Shown piece by piece: positions 33,370 to 42,600 of a stretch of 52,536 nt of DNA. This DNA is from Gammaproteobacteria bacterium. Lineage in GTDB: Bacteria > Pseudomonadota > Gammaproteobacteria > Pseudomonadales > Cellvibrionaceae. The DNA is taken from positions 1-52,536 of the forward strand of contig SYDJ01000089.1 of the NCBI GenBank assembly GCA_005801205.1. Reading direction: 5' to 3'. The position numbers were made by a program, and so were the translations under genes. Each line of letters opens with the position of its first letter. The first letter of the stretch is position 1. The notes under the pieces were generated by a model. That model did no database searches, was not told the DNA's origin, and worked only from the letters and a program-made list of their open reading frames with translations.

Positions 33370-35043
33370 TTACTCAATATCCATGCTGGTGGTACGCAGC
33401 ACTTCTTCAACCGTGGTAAGACCTTTGGCGGCTTTGATGAGGCCGTCCTGGTACATATTGCGATGGCCCTGGCTGCGCGCCAACTTGCGCATTTCAGCCA
33501 CAGGCACGTTTTCTACGATCATATCGTGCAGTTCGCTGGAGATAGGCACAATTTCATAGATACCCATACGGCCAGAGTAGCCGGTGTTGTTACAGACAGC
33601 GCAGCCCACCGCCTCTACCCAACGCGGTTCAACGGGTGAGTTTAGGCTGGCAAATTCCGCAACAATGGAATCGGGAATATGAGCGGCTGGCTTGGCGCAA
33701 TGCTTACAGACTTTGCGCACCAAACGCTGTGCTTGCACAGCTTTGATGGGAGCAGCAACCAAGAAGGGCTCTACGCCCATATCGATCAAACGGGTAAATG
33801 CCGAGAGCGAGTCATTGGTATGCAAGGTTGATAACACCAAGTGACCCGTTAGCGCAGATTGAATTGCAATTTGCGCGGTTTCCACATCGCGGATTTCACC
33901 CACCATGATCACATCTGGGTCTTGACGCAAGAAAGCGCGCAGAGCGCGGGCGAAGGTATAACCAATTTCCGCATGCGCCTGAACCTGAGTAATGCCCGGC
34001 AATTGGTATTCCACCGGGTCTTCTACGGTGAGAATTTTGCGGGTGCCATCGGTCGCTTCTTGCAAAGCAGCATACAAGGTGGTGGATTTACCTGAACCCG
34101 TTGGGCCCGTAACCAGCACAATGCCATTGGATTCTTGCATGAGTGAGCGCACCAAGGCGATATGGTCTGACTCTAAACCCAAGGTTTCTAGCGATAGCTC
34201 TTTGCGATCTTTGGGCAGCAGACGCATAACGATAGATTCGCCGTGCACGCCGGGTAATGTAGAGACACGCACATCCATCTCACGGCCATTGACGCGGGTG
34301 GTGATACGGCCATCCTGCGGTAAACGGCGCTCGGCGATGTCAATCTCTGAAATAAGCTTTACCCGCGAGGCCACCGCTGGGTAGCGGTCAATGGGCTGTT
34401 CAAGCTGGGTTTGTAAAATGCCATCCACCCGTAAACGTACACGGAAGACTTCTTCTTGCGGGTCGAGGTGAATATCCGAGGCGTTAAAGGCCACCGCTTT
34501 GGCGAAAATATTGTTGACTAGCTCTACCACGGGCGCTTCTTCCGCCATTTCGCGCAAGCCTTTGGTTTCGCTGCCTTCGGCAAAAAATCGCTCTGCACTG
34601 GTTTCTTTGCGAATGTAATCCACCAAAATATCGAGGGTATGGCTGCTCACTAGCCAAGGCTTTAGCTTGGCATCAGGATAGTGATAATTAATCACTTCAT
34701 GGATAAAGGGCAAGAGCGGATCACGGCTGATAAAGTTCAGATTGTCATCGGCCAACCATAAGAGCACACGGTTATCGATACACCAGTTGATGTCGATGGG
34801 CGCAGTTTTGGCGAAAGCATAAAGCTCGCTGGCATCAGGCAAGCTTACGCCAGATTGAGCGATAGGAATATCGAGTTGGGCAGAGAGGGCATCGAGCAAG
34901 GCATCTTCAGAAATCGCACCCATACGCACCAAACCAGCGCCGACACGGCCACCAACAGATTGTTGCAATTGCAGGGCTTTTTTAATGTCGTCTTGCTGGA
35001 TTAGGCCGCGCTCTATGAGCAATTCTCCAATCCGTTTATTCAC
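33370..35043 (-). CDS. gspE: Type II secretion ATPase GspE
   Basis: A 557-residue cytoplasmic hexameric ATPase. The N1 domain begins RIGELLIERGLIQQDDIKKA. The core has Walker A LVTGPTGSGKST, the Asp box ILTVEDPVEYQ, Walker B DPDVIMVGEIRD and a His box LVLSTLHTND. A four-cysteine zinc site follows: CKHC near residue 446 and CAVC about 38 residues later. It powers pseudopilus extension through GspF and GspL. It is first in the operon. Confidence 0.96.
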   Translation of the reverse strand: MNKRIGELLIERGLIQQDDIKKALQLQQSVGGRVGAGLVRMGAISEDALLDALSAQLDIPIAQSGVSLPDASELYAFAKTAPIDINWCIDNRVLLWLADDNLNFISRDPLLPFIHEVINYHYPDAKLKPWLVSSHTLDILVDYIRKETSAERFFAEGSETKGLREMAEEAPVVELVNNIFAKAVAFNASDIHLDPQEEVFRVRLRVDGILQTQLEQPIDRYPAVASRVKLISEIDIAERRLPQDGRITTRVNGREMDVRVSTLPGVHGESIVMRLLPKDRKELSLETLGLESDHIALVRSLMQESNGIVLVTGPTGSGKSTTLYAALQEATDGTRKILTVEDPVEYQLPGITQVQAHAEIGYTFARALRAFLRQDPDVIMVGEIRDVETAQIAIQSALTGHLVLSTLHTNDSLSAFTRLIDMGVEPFLVAAPIKAVQAQRLVRKVCKHCAKPAAHIPDSIVAEFASLNSPVEPRWVEAVGCAVCNNTGYSGRMGIYEIVPISSELHDMIVENVPVAEMRKLARSQGHRNMYQDGLIKAAKGLTTVEEVLRTTSMDIE

Positions 35044-35526
35044 CGTTGCGTCACCCTATGATGCCTGCATTCAGGCCGTTATTAGAATCTTGTCTATGAA
35101 TTGCGCAGACAAAAAACTGCGCGCCAAGTGCGAGGCATACTACTGGAAATTGGGGCGATTGCCTATGGCGACCAAGAGTGAGGCGGCTGAGCGTGATGGA
35201 GAAGCAGCAAACATAAAAAAACCCACTGCAGGGGGGGTGCAGCGGGTTTTTATTAAATCACCAAGTGGACTACAGGATTCATCCTCTTGACTAATACGGT
35301 GAAGCATCCTTTTCATTACCAAGCCACACCACGCTTCTACGAGTGCTCTTGTCCTTACGCAGTCATTATTGTGTATTTTAACGCCTAGCTCTAGTGGCTT
35401 ATTTCGCTATTGTTTGTAGGATATATCTCACACGCGCACCTAAATCTCGAAGATGTGATTCAGGTCGCCAAGGTGTGGTGCGGGGTTTATAATCGCGGCC
35501 ATCTTATCTATTGCATTGGAATTAAC
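35044..35526. other. Divergent region between gspE and xseB
   Basis: About 480 bases without a convincing gene. Promoters for the gsp operon (- strand) and xseB (+ strand) must lie here or read through. The one clear element is the hairpin at 35215-35251. A short + strand frame from ATG 35096 runs through that hairpin and is not believed. Confidence 0.6.
35215..35251 (-). terminator. Terminator-like hairpin in the gspE leader, possibly bidirectional
   Basis: A 10-bp stem (35221-35230 with 35238-35247) encloses a G7/C7 loop. In - strand RNA the only non-Watson-Crick pair is U-G and the hairpin is followed by a seven-base U-tract; on the + strand the pair becomes an A-C mismatch and the tract has five T. 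It lies about 170 nt before the gspE start, so it could be a shield against upstream transcription or an attenuator. Confidence 0.75.
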
Positions 35527-35769
35527 ATGGCAGCTAAAAAGAAAGCCGCAGACTTTGAGCAATCACTCAATGCGCTTGAAGCCCTCGTCAACAAAATGGA
35601 ACAAGGCGATTTAACCCTAGAGGAATCGCTGCAGGCTTTTTCGACCGGCATTCAACTCACGCGCGAATGCCAAACACGCTTGGCAGAAGCGGAACAGCAA
35701 GTCACTTTGCTGTTGGAGCAACAAGGCGAAATCACCCTGACTGAGTTTGATGCGAGCGACGATGAATGA
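35527..35769 (+). CDS. xseB: Exodeoxyribonuclease VII small subunit
   Basis: An 80-residue protein from ATG 35527; the longer reading from 35410 adds unrelated sequence. The family core [20 protein letters not shown] and [16 protein letters not shown] are present, with an acidic C-terminal tail. It joins XseA to form the nuclease that degrades single-stranded DNA. It overlaps ispA by 4 nt, the usual xseB-ispA arrangement. Confidence 0.95.
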   Translation: MAAKKKAADFEQSLNALEALVNKMEQGDLTLEESLQAFSTGIQLTRECQTRLAEAEQQVTLLLEQQGEITLTEFDASDDE

Positions 35770-36701
35770 CGCATGCACCCGCTGTTAACGCATTAGGCTT
35801 TACGGATGTGGCCTTTAAGGATTTTGCCAGCGCATGCCACGCGCGCGTTGATGCTGCCCTTGATGCATTCCTTCCGCTCAACCAAGACCCAACTCAGTTG
35901 CGCGATGCTATGCGCTACAGTTTGTTCAACGGCGGTAAGCGCGTGCGCCCCACCCTCGCCTACGCCAGTGCTTTAGCTATTAGTGGCGATGCATTAACCA
36001 CTCACGGCGAACTGCTCAACCGCGTAGCCTGCGCGCTGGAGAGCCTGCACTCCTACAGTTTGGTGCACGATGATTTGCCCGCAATGGATGACGATGATTT
36101 GCGCCGTGGCAAACCCACCTGCCATATTGCATTTAACGAAGCTACCGCCATTCTTGCTGGCGATGCGCTGCAAACTTTTGCGTTTGAATTATTGAGTGAA
36201 GCGGAAGTTGTTGATGCGAAGATCCAAATCGCACTGATTCGTCAATTAGCGAATGCATCCGGCGTGCAAGGTATGGTGCTTGGGCAAGCGATTGATTTGG
36301 CTGCCGTGGATACAACCATCGACCTTGCGCAATTAGAAAATATGCACCGCCACAAAACTGGAGCACTTATTCGTGCGAGCGTGAGCATGGGTGCAACTGC
36401 CTTGGGCGCGAGTGCTGAGCAATTAAACGCACTCGATATTTACGCCGCCGCCATCGGCCTCGCGTTCCAAGTACAAGATGATATTTTGGATGTAATTGCC
36501 GATACCGAAACGCTCGGCAAACAACAAGGTGCAGATATTGCGCGCAACAAACCCACCTACGTTGCGCTTTTAGGATTGGAGGGTGCGCGCGCAAAAGCGC
36601 AAGAGCTGCATCAGCAAGCACTTGCAGCACTGAATGAATTTGGCGAGAACGCAGATTATTTGCGTGCGCTCTCGGCTTATATTATTGAGCGCGGGAATTA
36701 A
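35766..36701 (+). CDS. ispA: Farnesyl diphosphate synthase (geranyltranstransferase)
   Basis: A 311-residue prenyl transferase. It has [11 protein letters not shown], the first aspartate-rich motif [20 protein letters not shown], the GQAIDLAA segment and the second motif [11 protein letters not shown]. It condenses IPP with DMAPP and GPP to make FPP for ubiquinone, undecaprenyl and other isoprenoids. In many relatives dxs follows ispA; here rsmE does, so the usual xseB-ispA-dxs set is broken. A repeat copy starts on the last base of the stop. Confidence 0.95.
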   Translation: MTHAPAVNALGFTDVAFKDFASACHARVDAALDAFLPLNQDPTQLRDAMRYSLFNGGKRVRPTLAYASALAISGDALTTHGELLNRVACALESLHSYSLVHDDLPAMDDDDLRRGKPTCHIAFNEATAILAGDALQTFAFELLSEAEVVDAKIQIALIRQLANASGVQGMVLGQAIDLAAVDTTIDLAQLENMHRHKTGALIRASVSMGATALGASAEQLNALDIYAAAIGLAFQVQDDILDVIADTETLGKQQGADIARNKPTYVALLGLEGARAKAQELHQQALAALNEFGENADYLRALSAYIIERGN

Positions 36702-36740
36702 CCCCCTCCCAACCTCCCCCTTCAAAAAGGGGAGGAGCTG
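36701..36740. repeat. CCCCCTCCC-type dispersed repeat after ispA
   Basis: A 40-base palindromic unit beginning ACCCCCTCCCAACC and ending in GGGGAGGAGCTG, almost identical to the copy at 32054-32093. It starts at the last base of the ispA stop codon. It could act as a weak transcription stop. Confidence 0.85.
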
Positions 36741-36783
36741 TACTTCCTTCTAAATAACTTCATCACCAAGAATATAATTTATC

Positions 36784-37509
36784 ATGCGCATCCCCAGAAT
36801 ATTTACATCGCAAGCACTCGCAGCAAATTGCACCTTGGCATTACCCGAGGCGCAATCCCATTACCTAAGCAAAGTGCTGCGCATGCAAGCGGGGCGCGAA
36901 TTAATTTTATTCAATGGCGAAGGCGGTGAGTACAACGCAGATATTTCTGCGGTGCATAAAAAACATGTGGATGTCACTGTAAAAGAATTCTCCGCAGAAA
37001 ATCGTCAATCACATTTACAATTGGAATTGGCCATTGGTGTTTCGCGCGGCGAGCGCATGGATTGGGTTTTACAAAAAGCAACCGAACTGGGCGTGACAAA
37101 AATCACGCCGCTCATGACCGAACGCACTGAAGTAAAACTGAGCGGCGAACGCGCCGATAAAAAAATGGAGCACTGGCAACAAATTCTGATTAGCGCCTGC
37201 GAGCAGTGCCAGCGCAACATACTGCCGGAATTATCTGAACCAAAACCATTTTCTAAATGGCTTAACGAGTGCGATGCGGAATTAAAATTTGTATTGCATC
37301 ACCGCGACAACCAAGGCTTACCGCAAGCTAAAAGCACAAAAAGTGTCGCACTGTTAATTGGCCCAGAAGGTGGTTTGGATGACGACGAAATTGCACAGGC
37401 AATTGCGCAACATTTTTCCCCTTTAACCCTAGGGCCAAGAGTATTGCGCACGGAAACAGCGCCAGTTGCAGCGATTAGTTTGGTGCAGTATTTATGGGGG
37501 GATTTTTAA
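36784..37509 (+). CDS. rsmE: 16S rRNA (uracil1498-N3)-methyltransferase
   Basis: A 241-residue SPOUT-fold methyltransferase. It begins MRIPRIFTSQ and has HYLSKVLRMQAG and the QKATELGVTKITPL segment. The trefoil-knot SAM site follows as LIGPEGGLDDDEI and LGPRVLRTETAPVAA. It methylates U1498 of 16S rRNA. It lies alone between repeat elements, 83 bp after ispA. Confidence 0.95.
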   Translation: MRIPRIFTSQALAANCTLALPEAQSHYLSKVLRMQAGRELILFNGEGGEYNADISAVHKKHVDVTVKEFSAENRQSHLQLELAIGVSRGERMDWVLQKATELGVTKITPLMTERTEVKLSGERADKKMEHWQQILISACEQCQRNILPELSEPKPFSKWLNECDAELKFVLHHRDNQGLPQAKSTKSVALLIGPEGGLDDDEIAQAIAQHFSPLTLGPRVLRTETAPVAAISLVQYLWGDF

Positions 37510-37530
37510 TACAACTCACGATATACCGAT

Positions 37531-37584
37531 TGTAGGAGTGGCTTCAGCCGCGAAAAAACATTCGCGACTAAAGTCACTCCTACA
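37531..37584. repeat. REP pair (inverted) after rsmE
   Basis: Two facing copies of a REP-like sequence. The left half begins TGTAGGAGTGGCTTCAGCCG at 37531; the right half (37561-37584) is its inverted and slightly diverged partner, ending ACTCCTACA. The whole can fold as one long hairpin between the convergent rsmE and the 37600 lipoprotein gene, and may stop transcription from both sides. Confidence 0.8.
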
Positions 37585-37599
37585 AGAGCACTATTTAGA

Positions 37600-38121
37600 T
37601 TACAGAATGGACTCTTCAAATATAAGCGTGCCTCGTGACTGCACGTAATACAGATAAAAAGGGCGCGACAGTACTGATGTACACGTACCGGATGTAGCCG
37701 CTCTTTCACGATAAGTAACTACCACCTTCACACTATCATCACCCGCTTCTTCTGCGCGCAGCGAGTTAAAATCCAAGTGCTGTTTACATGAGTCTTGCTC
37801 ACCTAAATCAAGCAGTACAACTTGGCCGCTGGTAAAATCTTGCGAGTCCAAATTAAAATTTACATAGCCATTCGTAATCTCAAAAAAATCGTTTTCATTT
37901 CTCAGTACCTGCAAGCGTTTATCGCTGTGATCTAATACACCAAACACGGTTGTCGCCTGCGTAATAACCTGCGTTGTTACTGATACTGCGCTTGAACTTG
38001 AACTGCTCGTATTGGGGCTGTAAGGCGTGGTTCGCTCACCGCCACAGCCTTGTAGGAAGATCACAGCCAATAAAACAAGACCGCTACGTTTGACTTGAGA
38101 AGTAAACATATAATTAATCAT
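37600..38121 (-). CDS. Small putative lipoprotein at the end of the Pil-Chp operon
   Basis: About 173 residues. The signal peptide RSGLVLLAVIFLQGCGG ends in an LQGC lipobox, followed by a serine-rich linker (SSSSSSAVS) and a small domain with two cysteines near the middle and end. I do not recognise the family. ATG 38121 overlaps the chpC stop by 8 nt, so coupled translation with chpC is likely; ATG 38109 is another option. It could be a periplasmic or outer-membrane protein linked to the pilus system, but position is the only evidence for that. Confidence 0.72.
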   Translation of the reverse strand: MINYMFTSQVKRSGLVLLAVIFLQGCGGERTTPYSPNTSSSSSSAVSVTTQVITQATTVFGVLDHSDKRLQVLRNENDFFEITNGYVNFNLDSQDFTSGQVVLLDLGEQDSCKQHLDFNSLRAEEAGDDSVKVVVTYRERAATSGTCTSVLSRPFYLYYVQSRGTLIFEESIL

Positions 38122-38602
38122 TTGCGTGCAAATATTCCAAAAAGGTTTGTTCCATAGCAGTGATATCTGGGATAAGCGTGTACTCACCCGCCCAAGACAC
38201 ATGCATTAAATCATAGCGACGGTTTTCCGCATCTTCACGCTCGCTAATTTCATCTTCACTTACGCGCGCCAAGCGCGGCAAGCCTTGGGTGAGGATAGCA
38301 ATAAACGGTAAATCATTATGCAAGCCCGTGGTGTTTAATACCGCAAAACGAGCGCGGCTGTGAATGCTCGGTGCGGGTTCTTCATTAAGCGCTTCCAATG
38401 AAAGTAAAGGCACAGTAAGTTCACGCCACTGAAAATTACCCAAATACCATAGCGGCGCATTTTCTATAGGTTGTACGGGTGAAGATGGAATAATTTCTGC
38501 CACAGTTACGTTGGGCAATAAAATACTTTGACCCTGCAACGGAATTAACAGGCTAGCTACTTCTTGAATTTTTTTTTGTTCGATTCGCTTGGGTGCTCTC
38601 AT
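38114..38602 (-). CDS. chpC: CheW-like protein ChpC
   Basis: A 162-residue CheW-domain protein. The start IQEVASLLIPLQGQSILLPN and the GNFQWRELTVPLLSLE segment match the ChpC family, a second coupling protein of the Pil-Chp array. It would link extra receptors to ChpA in twitching motility and surface sensing. Gene order chpA-chpB-chpC is as in Pseudomonas. Confidence 0.88.
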   Translation of the reverse strand: MRAPKRIEQKKIQEVASLLIPLQGQSILLPNVTVAEIIPSSPVQPIENAPLWYLGNFQWRELTVPLLSLEALNEEPAPSIHSRARFAVLNTTGLHNDLPFIAILTQGLPRLARVSEDEISEREDAENRRYDLMHVSWAGEYTLIPDITAMEQTFLEYLHAND

Positions 38603-38635
38603 GCGAGGCGCTCCTGATTTTTGTACAGTTATTTT

Positions 38636-39610
38636 TTAACGTCTAACAGCCTGTTTAGTGCTTTTTAATCTTGCCAAGGCATCCGCCAATTCTGGCGGTG
38701 TTCCCATAAAACTCACCGACCCTGTCGCTATAGCTGACTCTGACATGGAGGCAATAGTGCACTGCTCTGGCGATTGCACCCAAACTTTGCCGCCCTGCTG
38801 CTTGATTAAGCGACTGCTGGCCGCGCCATCATCACCCATCCCAGAAAAAATAATAATGCCGCTGCGCTGGCGATAGACTCGCGCCACATTGGCCGTCACC
38901 TGATCTATGGAAGGCGAATAGCAGCCGCCCCACGGGGCTTTACTGACAGCCAATGTGCCATTATCGTGAATTTTCACGCTGTGATCAGAGGTGACCAGGG
39001 TAATACTATTGTCGGTTAACACCGCGCCCTGCTGGGCAATACGTACCGGATAATGCCCAGCGCTACTCATCATTTTCGCCAAGGTTTCCGCTTGGCCGCT
39101 ACCAATATGCTGAACATAGACAAAAGCCACCTTGAGCTCTGGTGGCAACTGTTTCAAAAAATCTTTTACCGCTGCTGGGCCGCCAGTTGAAGCCGCCAAA
39201 ACCCACACTTCACTGGCACCACCACCCGCTTGCAGGTTGATATCGCCACTTAAGCGCTCTAGCCGCTGTAACATCCTGCGCACCCAATCATTGTACTCTG
39301 GGCTGCCTTGGGTAAGCTCGGTGGCGTCATTGACGATCACCGGTAATTGCGTCTGTTCTAGCAAATCATCCAGTAGCGCAACGAGAGCCATCTTTTGCTC
39401 GCGGTCATCTTCGCCGTCGTCCGGCTCGCTCACATCCACTACCCAAGCATCTACTTGCTGCATCAGGCTGGGAAGCGGCGCATTCATTTTTAACACATAG
39501 GCACAACCAATGTTATGACCCGCTTGGACTACCATGTTGCCAAGATATTGTTGTTTGAGTGAAGAATCCACCAATATCCCGATATTAAGCCCCGTGCTAA
39601 GTCCTGACAC
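38636..39610 (-). CDS. chpB: Chemotaxis methylesterase ChpB (CheB-like)
   Basis: A 324-residue protein. The C-terminal methylesterase domain has the catalytic Ser in LAASTGGPAAVKDFL, His in YVQHIGSGQAETL and Asp in SGMGDDGAASSRL. The N-terminal ~120 residues align poorly with a standard receiver domain and lack its DD and lysine pattern. It would remove methyl groups from the PilJ receptor, opposing PilK. GTG 39610 is the start. The loss of a canonical receiver is notable and fits this subfamily. Confidence 0.9.
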   Translation of the reverse strand: MSGLSTGLNIGILVDSSLKQQYLGNMVVQAGHNIGCAYVLKMNAPLPSLMQQVDAWVVDVSEPDDGEDDREQKMALVALLDDLLEQTQLPVIVNDATELTQGSPEYNDWVRRMLQRLERLSGDINLQAGGGASEVWVLAASTGGPAAVKDFLKQLPPELKVAFVYVQHIGSGQAETLAKMMSSAGHYPVRIAQQGAVLTDNSITLVTSDHSVKIHDNGTLAVSKAPWGGCYSPSIDQVTANVARVYRQRSGIIIFSGMGDDGAASSRLIKQQGGKVWVQSPEQCTIASMSESAIATGSVSFMGTPPELADALARLKSTKQAVRR

Positions 39611-39631
39611 CTTTAGGCTCCCGAGCCACCG

Positions 39632-42600
39632 CTATTTAATTAACTCTTTAATATTGGATAGCAACAAATCTTCTTGGTAAGGCTTGCCCATGTACTTGTT
39701 CACGCCCAACTCAAAGGCGTGGTCGCGGTGTTTTTCGCCGGTGCGCGAGGTGATCATAATGATCGGAATATCGCGTAAACGGGAGCTGGTGCGGATATTT
39801 TTTGCTACTTCGAAGCCATCCATACGCGGCATTTCGATATCCAGCAACATGACATCCGGAATGTGATCTTGCAGCAACTGCAAGGCTTCCACACCATCTT
39901 TCGCAGTGATTACACGGAAGCCTTCGCGCTCCAAGAAGCGGCCCGTTACCTTGCGTACGGTTACCGAGTCGTCCACTACCATCACCGTTTTTTCGACCAA
40001 ATCTTCTTCTTTGGGTGCGCTGACTTGCGTTGGATCTAACAAGATTGCGTGACCCAAGCCCAGAGCGAGCTGCTCGCGGATCAGCGCATGCAAATCAAGA
40101 ATCACCACCACGCTACCATCGCCCGTTACTGTGGCGCCTGATACGCCGCGTACTGACGCAAACTGCGCACCGAGGGTTTTTACCACGATTTCGCGTGAGC
40201 CCAAGAGACGATCTACCTGCAAGGCCACGGTGTTTTCCGTGCTGCGCACGAGAATGACGGGGAGCGGTAAGGATTGGCCATCCAACTTGGGCGTTGCATT
40301 GCTGTCCAACATGGTGCCTAGGTAGCGCACTAAATAGTTGTCGCCCGCGTAGTCAAAACGCGCTTCCGGATCTTGATAGTAATGTTCCAACTCAAAGGGG
40401 CTAACGCGCACAATACCTTCAATGGTGTTAAGCGGAATCGCGTAAAGGTCATCACCAATTTGAATCATCAAAGCACGGTTTACCGATACGGTGAACGGTA
40501 AGCGAATGGTAAATTCGGTGCCCTCGCCCCAGCGTGAGTCGATAAACATGGCGCCGCCGAGCTGTTTAATCTCGGAGTGCACCACGTCCATGCCCACACC
40601 ACGGCCAGAGATTTGGGTCACTTTATCTGCAGTAGAGAAACCGGCGTGCAGAATAAACTGCATTAAATCTTGATCGCTCAGCGGAGCATCTTCGGCCATT
40701 AAACCGCGTTCAATGGCTTTTTCGCGCACGCGCTTAAGGTTGATACCGCGACCATCGTCCGCGAGGCGCAACATAACATCGCCGCCTTCACGCGCAAGGC
40801 TGAGAATAATGCGACCAGTCACAGGCTTGCCCGCAGCGGCGCGGTCATCGGGTGTTTCTATGCCGTGGTCAACTGCGTTACGGAGCATGTGCTCCAAGGG
40901 CGCAACCATACGCTCTAACACGGTACGATCCAGTTCACCTTCAACGTTATCGAGTTCGAAATCCACTTCCTTGCCAAGTTCGGTTGCGGCTTGACGCACG
41001 ATACGGCGCAAACGCGGAACCAAACGTGAGAATGGCACCATGCGTGAACGCATAAGACCTTCTTGCAAATCGGTGTTAATACGCGACTGTTGTAAGAGGA
41101 GCGTTTCAGTATCGCGGGTTTTATCGGCAAGGGTGTATTTCAAGTCCATCAAATCCGATGCAGATTCGATTAGCGAGCGCGACAACTGCTGTAATTGCGA
41201 GTAGCGGTCCATCTCTAGCGGGTCGAACTGTTCGTGCTGCATCATTTGTTCTTGGCGGAACAGCACCTGTGCCTCAGTTTCAATATCCAAGCGGCGCAGC
41301 TGCTCTTGCAAGCGGTGAATGGTGGCATCCATCTCTTCGATGGAACCGCCCAAGTCGCTGACTTGCTGCTCCATACGACCACGGCTGATAGAAGTTTCAC
41401 CCGCAAGGTTTACCAATTCTTCTAGCAGCTCGGCAGAAACTTTTACAACCTCTTGCGGGCCAGCACGGCGCGCAGCCAAATGCTGTACTTGCGCAGGGCC
41501 AGAGGAACCCTGACGGGTGCCACCAAATTCAGCACCGGGAATTTTGGGCAGAGGCGCAGCAGGTGGTTTGGGTTTTGGGGCAAAGGTTAATACATTGGGT
41601 TTTTGACTGGCGCTGCCTGCAGGCCTATCGTTGTCGATAACGAGACTGAGGCTGCTAGGCTCAAAGCGTGGTGCTGTTTCTGACTCGGAACGTGATTCAT
41701 CAACTGCTTCAAATTCTTGTGTATCACCCACGGTTTGTGGCGCAACAACATCTGACGCTTCTAAAATTTCAAGCTCGGCTTCAATCTCTGGCTCAACAAC
41801 ATCTGTCATCTCACCATTCAATCTGGCTTGCACAAGGCTTACGCCGCTGAGTAATTGATCTTGATACGCATTTAATTGTTTAAAGAAGTTTTGATCAAGC
41901 TCAGCATCGGTGTTCATTTCAATTAGCATGGTTTCATAGTGGTGTGACTGATCACCCAAATCAACTAAACCCGCCAAACGCGCACCACCTTTGAAGGTAT
42001 GTAGGCAACGTTTTAACTCTTCAACGCATTCGGTGTTGTTCCAATCTTCTTGCCAATCGTGTAGTGCGCGCTCCATGTCTTCAAGCAGCTCGGTGGCTTC
42101 TTCAACGAAGATCTCAACAATTTCTGGATCGTAATCTTCATCGTCTTCGGCGTTAAATACCTGACGTGGCGGTGCAACGGGAGCTTGAACAACAGGCTTG
42201 GGGGCAACCGCTTGCGGGACTACGACAGGGGCTTCAACAATTGGCGCTTCAACACTAAGTTCTGCAACAGATTCAGCAATGTCAATTTCATCGGGTGCGC
42301 TATCTTCATCCGATTCAATTTCTTCTGGCGCGAGTTCTTTGAGTGCAAGATCATCTAGAATGATGGCATCAGTCATCGAGGCTTGTTCGTCGAGCGCTAA
42401 TTCTTCAGAATCATCTTCAACAACATCGCCCAACTCAAGCGCTTCAATTTCTTCTGGCAAGGCAAGCGTAATTTCTTCAGCATCATCAGCATCTACCATT
42501 TCAGCTAGAGGCAGTGCTGGAATAATTTCCTCACCCGCAATCTCATCCAATAAAAGTTCATCGCCAAGATCACTCACATCTGCAACAGATAAAGTAATTT

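Noticed and set aside
35096-35290. Possible 64-residue + strand gene before xseB
   Set aside because: The frame runs straight through a strong terminator-like hairpin and lacks a good ribosome binding site.
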